Source of the DNA: Histoplasma ohiense
Taxonomy: Eukaryota; Ascomycota; Eurotiomycetes; Onygenales; Ajellomycetaceae
Assembly: GCA_017607445.1 (NCBI GenBank)
Contig: JAEVHH010000001.1
Coordinates: forward strand, 3,720,001 to 3,784,000
Reading direction: 5' to 3'
DNA length: 64,000 nucleotides
Shown here: positions 33,092 through 44,517 of the stretch, piece after piece
Position numbering within the stretch: the stretch's first letter is position 1
How the letters are laid out: every line of letters begins with the position of its first letter
Made by a program: the position numbers and the translations under genes
The notes under the pieces: generated by a model
What the model was told of the DNA's origin: nothing
Databases searched by the model: none
The model's input: only the letters and a program-made list of their open reading frames with translations

Positions 33092-35822
33092 ATGGCTCCA
33101 TTGATCCATGAAAACGAGAGTTTTTCTCCCTATCAAAGCAATGCATCCTCCTCGAAGTCCCTGCCCCGCGAGTCTGCGAAGTCCATTCCTTCTTCGCACA
33201 CCAGTCATCTCGAGCTGGTGTTGTCTGAAGCCCCAGACACCCTCCAGCATGTCTTGAAGATGGACACAGATGGTGGGGCTCTCTGTAATGGAAACTCTGC
33301 TGGTGTTGACAACACCTTCAAGATCCTGCAGCTGGCTTGGGCGCTCACCACATCCTGTTTCACCTCAGCCAATTCCCTCCTGTTCGACTGGGATTCAAAT
33401 TCGGGAATTTCCTGTTTGAAGGCGCTCTCGACTGGGCAGGGCTCCCAGTTTGGGGATCAATTATTAATCATCGAACCGGATGACAGTTTGCGACAAGTTC
33501 TAGACAAGCTAGCTACCACCCAACGCCGCGCTCGGGAATGCGCCAAGCAAACCGGGAATTCTGATGCTAAGGGTTCAACTGACATGTTCTCAACCGCCTT
33601 TCGCTATCGCAATGCTTCAGCGTCAAATTCAGAAATCAATTCCGAGGTCGGTTTCAGTCGACGTTTCTGCGGTGACTTCCCGTTTGGAAGACCCTGAGCA
33701 CATCTATCAATCATTTGACCTCCCCTGCTGATCGTTTGCTAGGTCGATATTTTCCTCGACGTTACCGATGCAAGAGACGGCCGATTGTTGGCCGAGCTTG
33801 TCTTTTCGAACCAGTCCATCGCTGACCCACTTGCGTTAAGTGTTCTACACACGTTCAACCATGTCTTATCGTCGATACGGATGTCCCCAGATATAACAGT
33901 GGAGGAAGTCAACATGTGCTCGCCGCACGATCGACAACATATTACCCAGCTAACCAGCCATGTTTCTGAGTCCAACGAGCGATGTCTTCATGACATGTTT
34001 CTGGAACATAGCCACACCAATCCCGACGCTCAGGCCGTGGTTTCGTGGGATGGTGATTTGACTTACGGAGAGCTGGACGATCTGACGTCAAGACTTTCCC
34101 ATCGTCTTGTTGATCTAGGAGTAGGCCCCGAAGTCTTCGTTCTTAGCTGTTTTAAGAAATCAACTTGGGCTATTGTTTCGCGGCTTGCGATCCTTCGAGC
34201 CGGTGGCGCATATATCTCGATCGATGCAGCTGACCCACCAGCTTATTTAACCTCAGTCATCCAACGCGCCAATGCTAAAATCATGCTCACTGTTGCCGAA
34301 TTCTCAGACCAGTTCCAAGGCCTGGTTCCAAATATCATCGAGTTATCCAAGGATGGGATCCTGAGTCTTCCGAAAAAGGTTGAACCAGCGTGTACCACTG
34401 TACGACCAACCAATGCATGTGAGTAGCAGCCTTTGAACCGCGCCAAGATTCAGTTTGCTGATGTAACCTTCAGGCTTGATTTTGTTCACTTCGGGTAGCA
34501 CCGGGGAACCGAAAGGGATTATCCAGGAGCACCGGACCTATGCCACTGCCGTTCGAGATTATGCGAGGATCCTTGGTCTCGATGCAGGAACTAGAATGTA
34601 TCAGTTTGACGACTATGCCTTCGACATCAGCAACAACGACTACCTTGTACCACTTTCCGTTGGCGGGTGTTGCTGCGTTCCACATCCACAGAAGGCCATC
34701 CATGTTCTGAAGCAGCATATGAACGACTTACGTGCAAACGTATCCTTTCTTACACCGACAGTTGCCATTCAGTTGGGTCCAGAAGATGTTCCAGGCCTTA
34801 AAACACTATGCATCGGCGGTGAACCACCTTCGAACGACCTGTTGTCGAAATGGGCCGGAAAGGTGAAACTCGTCAATCAATATGGCATGGGCGAAGTCGC
34901 TACGTTTTGCACGTACAACGATCAGATGAGCCCTGGCAGTGGAACCAATGTCGGACGCACCGGAACAGGCGCTGCCTGGGTCGTCTCCCCCGCATCTCCG
35001 GAACGCCTCATGCCTGTCGGCGCCGTCGGAGAAATGATCATGGAAGGTCCTCATCTTGCTCGCGGGTATCTTGACCAGATATCCAGAAAGTCTGAAGCCG
35101 GCTTCTTACAATATACGCCAAAATGGCTCCATGAGCTACATCCCGAGAGAGGATCCTCAGCTAGACTGTACAGATCTGGCGATCTTGTAAAGTATAACCA
35201 CGACGGAACCCTGACTTACGTCGGACGAAAAGACACTCTATTGAAGATTGATGGCGGCAGGGTTGACGCCATCGAAGTTGAATACACTGCAAGGAAATGC
35301 CTATCACCGGAGGACTCCATTGTTGTCGACTTACTCGGTGCTATAGACGGCGTCGAAAGTCCCATTCTTACTGCTTTCCTTTACCTCGCAGACAATCCAA
35401 TGAACCTAAGCAGCAAAGCCGGCCCCAACGAACCAATCACCTTCCGAACTATCAACGACAATCACAGTGTATATTCGAAAGTCGAATTGATCAAGAAGAC
35501 GATCGGTGCTACGTTACCAGAAATCCAAATCCCCACACTCTTCCTCCTCGTCGATCGAATACCGCGCACAAAATCGAACAAGACCGATCGGCGAAAGTTG
35601 CACATGCTAGGCCAGAACTACTACATGCCCCAGCGAGAATCGCCCAGCGGAGGAGCTGGCGATGGAAATCCGAAACCAGCGGCGGGCCGGGTTGCTCCGA
35701 AAGAAGGCCCTGTCCCTGCCAGCAACAGCAATGGCGGCATGAACGGGACAAAGAAACGACAGGTTCGTGAACTGGATGCTACGGACGATTTGCAGCCTAA
35801 GCGGCAAAAACAAGTGTGCTGA
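33092..35822 (+). CDS. NRPS-like stand-alone adenylation protein with condensation remnant and NLS-like tail, 859 aa
   Basis: Exons are 33092-33646, 33743-34418 and 34474-35822. Residues 185-255 look like the end of a condensation domain and the usual linker (VLSSIRMSPDITVEEVNMCSPHD), but no HHxxxDG motif is present, so this part is a degenerate remnant. The adenylation domain spans about 265-790: LTYGELDDL, LRAGGAYISID (A2), LILFTSGSTGEPKG at 412-425 (A3), FDIS with Asp461 in the amino-group-binding position (A4), NQYGMGE at 545-551 (A5, normally NxYGPTE), RSGDL (A7), and PRTKSNKTDRRKL with Lys780 (A10). Catalytic residues seem intact. There is no carrier (LGG-x-S), thioesterase or reductase domain. 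The tail carries KKR (837-839) and KRQK (853-856), spaced like a bipartite nuclear signal. Its substrate is unknown. Confidence 0.82.
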
Positions 35823-36368
35823 TTTTTCCCTCCCTTCTTTTTCTTCTACTCAACTTCTGGGAGTTGATTTACAGGCTAGAAATTCAACCGTTACGTCTAT
35901 TTGGCGAAGATTTTGGAATATTGTTCATTTTGTACGTTGAAAGAGAAGAGTCTGCTGGTGGGAGGGGGTGGAAGACGATAACCGAGTTGCATTCAAAGCT
36001 GCGAACGGCGCTGGTCAGAGCTAGTCTTCTGTATATTTCTCTCTTTCGCATTTCCTACCCTTGACTTTCTCATTTTTTAAATATTATTTTCATATTCTCA
36101 TCTGCCAACCCACGCACAATACGCGTCAATAAGGGGAAAAAGGGTCTGTCGATCCAAATATAGAAGTCTGTGACGGCTTTAATAGGTACTATATACATGC
36201 ACGCATATATACTATATATAATATACAACGGAGTACAATATCTATCAGCTGCCACAACAAACCACTCAAACAAGAGAACAAGAGATTCCACCCACAAAAT
36301 AATGACCACCCAATCCCCAAGCCCGGGCCAGGGAAGGGAAAGGGACCGACTTTCATTCCATTAAGTAG
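35823..36368. other. Intergenic region between convergent genes
   Basis: This 545-bp AT-rich spacer lies between the adenylation gene and the GNAT gene stops. It contains a TA-rich block (36206-36226) followed by an imperfect copy of the dispersed motif (ACGGAGTA near 36228-36235). No gene is seen. Confidence 0.5.
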
Positions 36369-37550
36369 TCATATAACCCCTCTCTCGCGCCGCCCCGCCC
36401 CCCCGCCCCCCCCTGCGGGCCTGAAAATTCTAAAAATAAGCAATCTTTCCCCATCCTCATCCCTCTCCGCAACAAGATCAAACCCACACTTCCTCAGCAC
36501 ATGAGCGGACGCAGCGTTCGCCTGATCAACTTGCGCCTCGATCTCGTTCGCCGCCACCTGCGCCGGCCAGAACCTGTCGACAAACGCGGAGACGGCTTCG
36601 GTTGCGTATCCCTTCCCCCATGCGGAGGGGTGGAATATGTAACCCAGCTCCGCGACTGGGTCGGTGCGATGCGTGCCTACGACTCCTATCATGGCCATCG
36701 GCGGGTTTCCACCAGCATCGATGCCGCCATTGCCGGCCTGGCACAGCTGACCATCATCTGTAATAATAGCCGTGGTGGTAGTGGAAGCAGCTGCAGGAAT
36801 CGTCGTGGATGATATCATGCCCGTCACAGGAGCAAGCGGTGAGACCACGTTGCCGGGCGATTCGATGGGCTGCAAGGATGGGGGGAGGAGGTAGACAGCG
36901 AACATCTCTGCGCGAGGGTTGTTTTGCCGTAGGACGCCAGACATGAACTCTCTGCTGTCATCGAGGGATTTGCTGACGCCGCGGGGGCTGCCGGGGAACA
37001 CCAAGACATGGGAACACAAATGGTGTCAGTTGTATGAGCTGTGATTCTTGTGGTTTTGTGGTTTTGTGTTGTTTGTTTCTGTGTGTGGTGCAATCAATTG
37101 TGGGGTTTTTTTGTTCTTTCTTCTTGTTCTTGTTCTCCTGTTATTGCTTTTCTTCTTCTTCTTCTTCTTCTTCTTTTGCTCTCTTATCTCGGCGGTGTGA
37201 TTGCAGGAATGAGGGGTTGGGTTGATTTAATATTAAACGCATGTGTACGCCCGCGCCCCGCAGACCTGCAACCCAAGCGAGAAAGGAGAGAGTGTATATA
37301 TACAGAACATGCAAAGCGTCCGAGTACAAGTCCATGCATACATATAGGTAACTGGACATACGTGACAATTCAAGAAAAGGAGAGGGGTTGAGGCAGAGCT
37401 TTCTACACACCTCCACCTTGTTGCCGACGGATTCGACCATATGTAATGATACCCTTGCAAATGAGACTCGTCCAATCTCTCCATTCGAAGCCTCCTTGTC
37501 TTGAAGACATCCAGCGTCTTGTGTTCTCCGGTACCTTGTGTGGGAGACAT
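36369..37550 (-). CDS. GNAT-family N-acetyltransferase (RimJ/RimL type), 252 aa
   Basis: Exons are 37550-37411 and 36987-36369 (minus), 253 codons. The spliced start runs TLDVFKTRRLRMERLDESHLQGYHYIWSNPSATRW-SPRGVSKSLDDSREFM, the beginning typical of the Acetyltransf_3 family ('rL.L..l...d.'). The acetyl-CoA loop is visible in HPSAWGKGYATEAVSAFVD, with the Q/R-x-x-G-x-G/A pattern reduced to W-G-K-G-Y-A. It is followed by NAASAHVLRKCGFDLVAE, where Asn and the 'kcGF' turn are canonical. A Thr/Ala/Gly-rich insertion lies at about residues 110-145. The long intron (423 nt) is unusual for this window. The substrate is unknown. It could act on a small molecule from the neighbouring adenylation gene, but position alone is weak evidence. 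Confidence 0.8.
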
Positions 37551-39967
37551 GGTGAAATGGTGAAATGGCTCTGCGGGATAAGGGGTGCTGTGCAGCGGGA
37601 CGCGTGAAGTCTTTATGTACTATTTTTTTCTTCTCCGCTGCTGGTGACTCTCGTAGACATTAGTTCATATTCTGTCGTTCTAGACTACTTCCCATCTGTG
37701 AGCGGAGTCCATTTGTAGACTAGAGCAGAATGCTTGACAGGGGCATGAGGATATCGATGCTGCTGCGCGATGGACTCTCCCCGACGGGAACGACGTCGCA
37801 AAAACATTTACACATAGCGCAGAGCCAGAAAAATAACAGAAACTTAACCTCGAAGACTACCAGCTACCCCAGTATAAAATTAACATCACTCTCCTCTCTA
37901 CTATTCTAGAACGGACGTACGCAAATCGCGACCCATCTCCGCCGAGCCGCTAGCCACAGCTTGGTCTGTCTTCTGGACGGTTACCGATGAAGGGGCGGCA
38001 CTGACTGATTGGCCCAACAAAGCCTTGGGGGGGAGGGGTGTTGTTAACGCAAGTCTGGATGATAATTGGATCAGACTAGCATTCCGCAAGAGCCCATGAT
38101 AATGACAGAGGAGGGGAATGGGGGGAAAGGGTTGGTAGTGCCAGTTTGTTTTTGGCCAGCAAGGGGTAAAATAATGTATCTCCCCCTTTTTGAGTATCGA
38201 TAAATGTGTATGTTGAGCTATGATCTATGGTAATTGGAAACTTGGTGAATGGATGGGACGCCCAACCGGTGATTTCGGGAATGTATTGGAGGACAGGCTA
38301 CTCCCGCTCTTCAAGGTGGGCTCGTTGTTGGGCGCGTCGTTGGGTGGGTTCCTGTCAAACTGCTGTTCCAGCCATCGACGGGAGTAGTTTTGTCCTCTGT
38401 GGCGATGAAGCCAATCCTGATATGTAATTTTGAGAAGGCATCTGTGTTTAGAGGGCATCATGTCGCAGATTGAAGGTTGCTATACCTCTCTTCTCCGGAT
38501 CCCTCCATTCCGAATAGATGTAAACCCGACCCGAAATGATACTGCCAGTGGTGGACATCGTCCAGGAGGGAAGCCGGGGCCAATAATCCTAACAGGTTCC
38601 CAGACAAACAATTCCTGCGATGTAGCGGCTTTCCAGAGAGAATCAATACCCGGTCACCCGATTGTGTTCTTTATGCCGGAAGATGGTAGTATCAATAAAC
38701 AGGATGGGGCTATAAGAGATGGTCCCGAAAACGGCATCCTTTTCCGCAACGGACCTTCTTGTGGGCTTTTTGGCCACGGCTGGCAAAGACGGCTCTTGAA
38801 CAATATGAACAATAGGCCAGGAAAGCATGAAGGGCGGACTGGGGGAGAACGGCATGCCCAATCCAATCTATCGAGCAGACGAGATGCGGGTAAGCAATCC
38901 CCTTTGGAGAGGCGAAGAATGGCCCCCCCCCCATGTATGAAGCACCACCGTCAACAGAGCTAAGGAGTAAAGCAACTACGATACTCCAAAGCCCCCAGAC
39001 TGTTGACCGCGTTGAAGCAGACCACCAAAAGGGACTGAGCCACACGGATAGTTAGGTAGTTGTAGTTGTGTATGGGACTGTAAAGCCAATCACTGTTGGG
39101 TATTGAAATACACGCTGTTACGAGATTGGCCCGTAATGCGCTGGTGGTCGCTGCGGCCTGCCCATTTGCGGTGGCTGGATCCGCGCAAGCCCCAGGGGTT
39201 GGGAGACGGGGCGGCAGACGTCGGGAGTTTCAGCGTTTCAGGTACCGCCGGGGAACGCGGTTAAAAATAGCCCGTAAAATACACCGCCCCCCGTGACACT
39301 GGGCACTGGGAGTGCCCTGGCGCGGTGAGCCGCCGCTGAGTCAGCGCCCTGCTGCGCCCGAATCAGCCGCCGACAGAGTGAACCCAACCTCGTATAGGCT
39401 ATAGGCTCAAACTGGCAGACAGATTGACCTCAGCCCTGAGTCCCTGGCAGTCTTTTGGGCTTCACGTCTTTTCTTCGTTCTTTGTCTCTCCCTCTCTCCT
39501 GCCCTGCTTCGCAGCCGTTCGTCGTTTTTTCCAACCGTCATAACTATCCTCCTATCCTCACCTTCCTCATCATCCTCCGTCTCTATCTCCGTTAACTTCC
39601 TTCGTCGCCTGGAACTGGGTGCCAACATCCTCTTCCCACTCGCTTGATTTCCTTTGGCTTGTTGTGCTCCACCACCGACGCCCTGCTGACTTCTAGGCCG
39701 GTCAGGTCTTCCTCGCCTTTTCGCAATCACTCCCTACGTTAGGCCTACTTCGCCGTTAGATATTGCCCTATTAATAGAACAGTTGCTAGCCCTACCTACC
39801 CCATTCCGCCGACTCATACGAACTAGATATAGAAAACCCCAAGGGTTCGTGTGTGCAACTCGCATATTTGAAACGGCCGCCATCCATTTCAGTTCTCTCC
39901 TTCTGTCGAAGCGTCACGTTCAATTTTATTTTTTTTTATTTTTATTTTTTTTTATTTTTGTTTCATC
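37551..39967. promoter_or_regulatory. 2.4-kb divergent intergenic region, GNAT gene / RhoGAP gene
   Basis: No convincing gene is present. A 177-codon open frame at 38430-38963 is overlapped on the other strand and lacks recognisable motifs. The part near 39100-39400 is GC-rich, with a GGGCACT-GGG-AGTGCCC hairpin (39301-39317) and a TGAGTCA site (39337-39343), the consensus of AP-1/Gcn4-type bZIP factors. From 39420 to 39967 the strand is strongly pyrimidine-rich, as in a long fungal leader. Confidence 0.5.
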
Positions 39968-42864
39968 ATGGGGGGTTTTGCAGATTCGTTCTGGACTCCC
40001 GACTATGCCAGCGGGTTGGGTGTCCTGATATCCAAGTTGCGGCAGGGAATAGTGGAGAATCAGCAAATACTCACCATTGCCAACATGCGTGCCGCTGCGG
40101 AGGAACAGTACAGCTCAAAACTCGGTGAAATAGCCCCCGCAATCGATCGCATGACGAATGGCTTTGCAAGAGATGATGGTGCCAGTGTCCGAAAGGTCGG
40201 TGTGCTGAACTGTTTTTGGCTGTAATTCCTCTGCTAATGCAATATTCTGTAGGCGTACGAGGGGATCCGTAGCGAAATGATCGAAGCGACAAAAAATCAT
40301 CAGAAAATCGCAAACAGTATCCGTGAACTCGTCGTCAACCCCTTTGGTCGCTGGGCCGACCAGCACGAACTTCGAATCCTCAACAGCCAAGAAGAGCTCC
40401 AGATCAGGATCAAGGAGCACTATAAGCAGTCAGAGACCGTGAAGAAGCTGAGGACCCAGTACTTCAACAAATGTCGCTTGGTCGAGGACTTGGAAGAGGA
40501 GAACAAATTGGCTTTTCAAAGCCCCGAAAAGGAGAGTGCTGATAGCCCCAAAGTTGCGCCTCCTCATCCACCAACCATCGTGCTTCCTGATGCTTCAGAA
40601 GACTTCGAACCGGTGGAACTGGGGGACAAAATTTTCCCACCAGAAGAGCTCAAGAAACTGTTGACTCATATGTTGGAATCCATTAAACTCGGGGAGGTTA
40701 AGTTTCCCATTTTAGGCACCTATCAAAATACGTCCACTGGTGCAGACATTGTGGACTTTATTCAGAAAAGCATGGGTGCGTCGACCGTCAGCTATGCGGA
40801 AAGAATCGGCCAGGATCTGGTGGACAATGGCTTCTTGCGCCTTGTTGGAAACGTCGGCAGCACTTTTGCCAACAGCTCGAGAATGAATTACCAGTGGCGA
40901 TCAAAATCCTTCCAAATTTCAGGTATTCCTGAGAAAAAGAAGCCGCTGATGCGGGTCACATCGATGGGCTCTGGAGGCGACGAGGTTGCGGATTCTCCCA
41001 CTGCTGTTGCCGTTGCTGATTTATTCTCCCAATGGAACCCACTTAATAACTCGAATCCTAATGAGACCCCCGCCCAAAAGCTTCGACGCGAAGCCCGGGA
41101 AGCCGACGAGCGATACAAGGCTGCAGTGAAAAAACTCGACCGCTTACGATGCCATCTTGAGGAAGAAATGATAGACTATCTCAAGTTCATGGAACGCTGT
41201 GAACTAGATCGTTTGAAGGCTATCAAAGCTGTTGTGTTAGATTTCTCGGGAGCAATTAGCAATGTCGTTCCGTCTCTGCGCAGCACAGTCGACAAGATGA
41301 TGCTATATCAAGAGACTATCCAGCCCCTTGGAGACCTGAGATATTTGTTGGAGAATTATCGTACTGGAGCATTTGTGCCCCGCGTTCAGCCTTATGAGAA
41401 CTATTATGGCAATGTTGACGGTATTTAGTATCTCTTTTAACCATTTATATTGATTTCGAAGAAAGAAAATATAAAGGAGTGATAGAGAAACTAATCTAAC
41501 TGAATTCCAACACAGAACAAACCTTCGGTGTAGATCTGGAAGCCAGGGCTCGGGCGGATAGGAAGCGTGTTCCTATCTTGATTACAACTATTTTGACCTA
41601 TCTTGACAATCGTAAGATCATCAGACCCCGTTATTTTAAGCTTCCCCAGCATCTAACCTTGGGACAGACTATCCGGACCTCGAGGGAGACGAAGCGCGCC
41701 GTGCTATTTGGCTGCATGAGGTTCCTCTCGTCGTCTCGCATCATTTACGCAATGCTTTGAATAATGGAAAGCCATTTAGCCATGAAGTTTTAGAAAAATA
41801 CGACATACCAGTTGTTGCGAATGTTTTGAAATTATATCTTCTTGAACTCCCTGGTACATACCATCCCACTGCTCGTTCCTATGCCAGCTTCCTATACGCT
41901 AATCGATTCTGTAGATTCTCTAGTTTCGTCTCAAGTTTACGAAATCGTGAAGACGGTATATACCACGACAAATGAGGCTCCTGCCGAAAGTCGCGTCAAG
42001 GTTCTTCAAAGTACTCTTGGACAGCTCCGCCTCAACAACATCGCCACTCTTGACGCTATCATTACTCACTTTACTCGCCTGATCGACCTCACATCCGCAG
42101 ACGAAGCCTACGTTACAGCCCTAGCACAAAATATGGCGCCCTGTATTCTCCGCCCACGGCTTGAGAATAACCTCACCATGGATGAACGACACAGCTACCG
42201 CCTCCTTCGCGACCTGTTCGACCACAAGGATGAAATTTTTGGCGAACTGAAGCGCCAATCAAGCACCTTGGGTAGCCTCGGGCCAGGATCGAGACCCCGC
42301 GCCATCAGCACTGACGAAAGCAACCGGCGCGCAAACATGGAGGCCCGCCAACGAGCTATCGTCGATCGCAGCCGTGCCAATAGCCCCGCCCCCGCCAACC
42401 GGCACAGACGTGATAAATCAATCGGCGGCGAATCAACCCGCTTCCCTGTCAACGTCAGCAGCCCTCCTGCATCTGCCACGGGCCGAGGACCTCGCCATAG
42501 TCTCGAGGTCCCAGATTCAGCCGGCTCGTCTCCAGCCGCAGATCGTACCGGCAAACCCACCATTCCATCCGCAACAGTCCGCGACTCCATAACCACCAAT
42601 GGCAGCGCCGGCGCCAGCACCGTTGGCGGCGACCACGCTACAACTGACAGCATTAGCTCGACCACCACATTATCTGACCCCCACGCGCCCGCCAGTACTG
42701 TCAACAATGTCATGGAGAAGAGCAATTCCTTATCCCGTTCGAGCGGGCGGTATAGCCGCATCACTGGGTTAAAGCGCGATAGCGTGGTAGAGAATGACAA
42801 GGTTGCATCCGAGGCTCCGAAACCTGCCGGTGTGACATTGCAGGATGCGCCGATGGATGACTAA
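39968..42864 (+). CDS. RGD2: Rgd2-type RhoGAP with F-BAR and DEP domains, 875 aa
   Basis: Rgd2-type proteins bind membrane through an F-BAR and act on Cdc42/Rho5-class GTPases in polarity and septation. Exons are 39968-40195, 40253-41420, 41516-41611, 41668-41853 and 41915-42864, 876 codons. Residues 1-160 (MGGFADSFWTPDYASGLGVL...) and 340-450 form the two halves of the F-BAR helical bundle. Between them, about 205-300, is a DEP domain (ELKKLLTHMLESI...GADIVDFIQKSMG). The RhoGAP fold covers about 470-660 (GVDLEARARADRKRVPILITTILTYLDN...LKLYLLELPDSLVSSQVYEIV). The tail is Ser/Thr/Pro-rich and disordered. In the spot where a RhoGAP usually has G-[IV]-[FY]-R-x-S-G I read AIWLHEVPL, so the arginine finger is not evident. 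Confidence 0.88.
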
Positions 42865-44517
42865 GGCTTGAATGAGTCGTAGTTATGTGGAGTGTCGTGA
42901 GTGTGGATGAGTGTCGCTACGTGCGTGGAGTTGTAGTTAACGAATTGAAATGACCAGGGGCTCTAGGGGATTTTTAGGATTTACTATCATTTGTTCGTTG
43001 TCTATTTGTTCGTCAGTAGTGTCAATCTGAGGATGAATTGTGGCACCGTGTGGATTTATGAGCGCGGGTGAGCGACTGCTGCGTGGATGTATGGGCGTTT
43101 TGTCTTCTTTGCCTTCCATTTTCTCTCTTTCGTTTCATCTTATTTTTCTCGGTATTTGGCGGTTGATGATATCCGAATCAGGCTTGCTTTCCGTATCATG
43201 TACTTCGCTGTGGATTCCGATGATGATTTCTCGTGTTTCCCTCCCCCCTTTCGTCTCTACGAGTCTCTTTAGGGTTTTCATTTTATATATATGTTTTTTC
43301 TTCCTTTATTCTTTTTCTACTTCCTTTTCTATTTTCAATCACATTCGGAATCCCCACCAGCGTCCCCCCAAAATATCCCAACCTCATTCCGCTCTCGCCA
43401 TTAACCAGGTCTTTGTTCCCTTTGTGTCAATGTCGTAAGGACCCTTCGATCGATACCCTCCTGCCTGTGATTTTTTAAGATGTTAGGAGTTTCGATTTCC
43501 CAGTACATAGATGTTTTTATCCATGCCGCGCCTGTACTGTACGAGTGAGATCTATGCGTTTGATTCCCGCAGTGCACGGCATCTACTATGCGAACCACAC
43601 CCTCTTTTTTCTTTTCTTTTCTTTTCTTTTCTTTTTAATTTTAATTTTAATTTTTTTTTTTTTTTTTTTTTAAGTCAAGACTAAACCTGAGTAGATTCAG
43701 GACTTTATGGGAGGTCAGATTGGATGAATCTGCTAGACATTTATACGTGTGATGATCCCAGTATGTAGCAGTAAAAGCTCTCGGAGACCCTTTTCGTATC
43801 ACCCCTAGGGAGGTACCTGAGGGTGGGGCGGGAGGAGACGAATGTTATGAGGGCATTGATGCATGTCGGATGTCAGATCAAACAGCAAATTACTCGTGAG
43901 GAAGATACATCTGTATTTATACTTCAACCATAACACATGATAAACACACAGCCAATAGCAATTCATACAAAGACAAACGCGTTCAATAAATAAGTAAAAA
44001 TAAAAATAAAAATAAATAGAAATAGAAATATAAATCAAAAAGTTTGCATATACATATGTAATTCATCACATCATACGATTTCGCATATCCGGCCGCAAAT
44101 ACACGAAAGGACTCGAGATAAACCGCCAGGGCTTTTGGGACGCTTTTGGACTTCCTGCTCATCCTGATGTTCCCGGCAGTGCTGAATAAGAGGATATGGT
44201 GATACTTCAAAATCATCATAGGAAGGAAAATGGGGGGTTGGCTGCACTGCCATAACCGCTACGTAAATCGGCTAGGGGAGGAGGAAAGAAGTATGGCCGG
44301 ACAGGCAAGTGACATGAACATGGAAAACAATATCATGAATGCGTCGAACGGGTCGGTGATGTCGATTTCGGTTTCTGGCCGTAAACGACAACACTAAAAT
44401 TTTAACAGGGACCGGCGGCCGGGGGAGGGCCAGAGGAATCGGGTTATTAGTCCACAAATGCCATAGGGAAAAGGGAAGGAAGGAAGAATTGAATATCAAT
44501 AGTAAGAATCACGAGAC
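42865..44517. other. Intergenic region between convergent genes, with pyrimidine repeats
   Basis: This 1.65-kb spacer contains (CTTTT)n at about 43610-43636, AATTTT units, then T21 at 43651-43671, and (AAATAA)-type repeats near 43994-44020. The short open frames are hydrophobic low-complexity readings of T tracts. No gene is recognised. Confidence 0.5.

Noticed and set aside
38430..38963. A 177-codon open frame in the 37.5-40 kb spacer
   Set aside because: No recognisable domain, no intron signals, and several overlapping frames on the other strand. Its length is compatible with chance in this GC-richer stretch.
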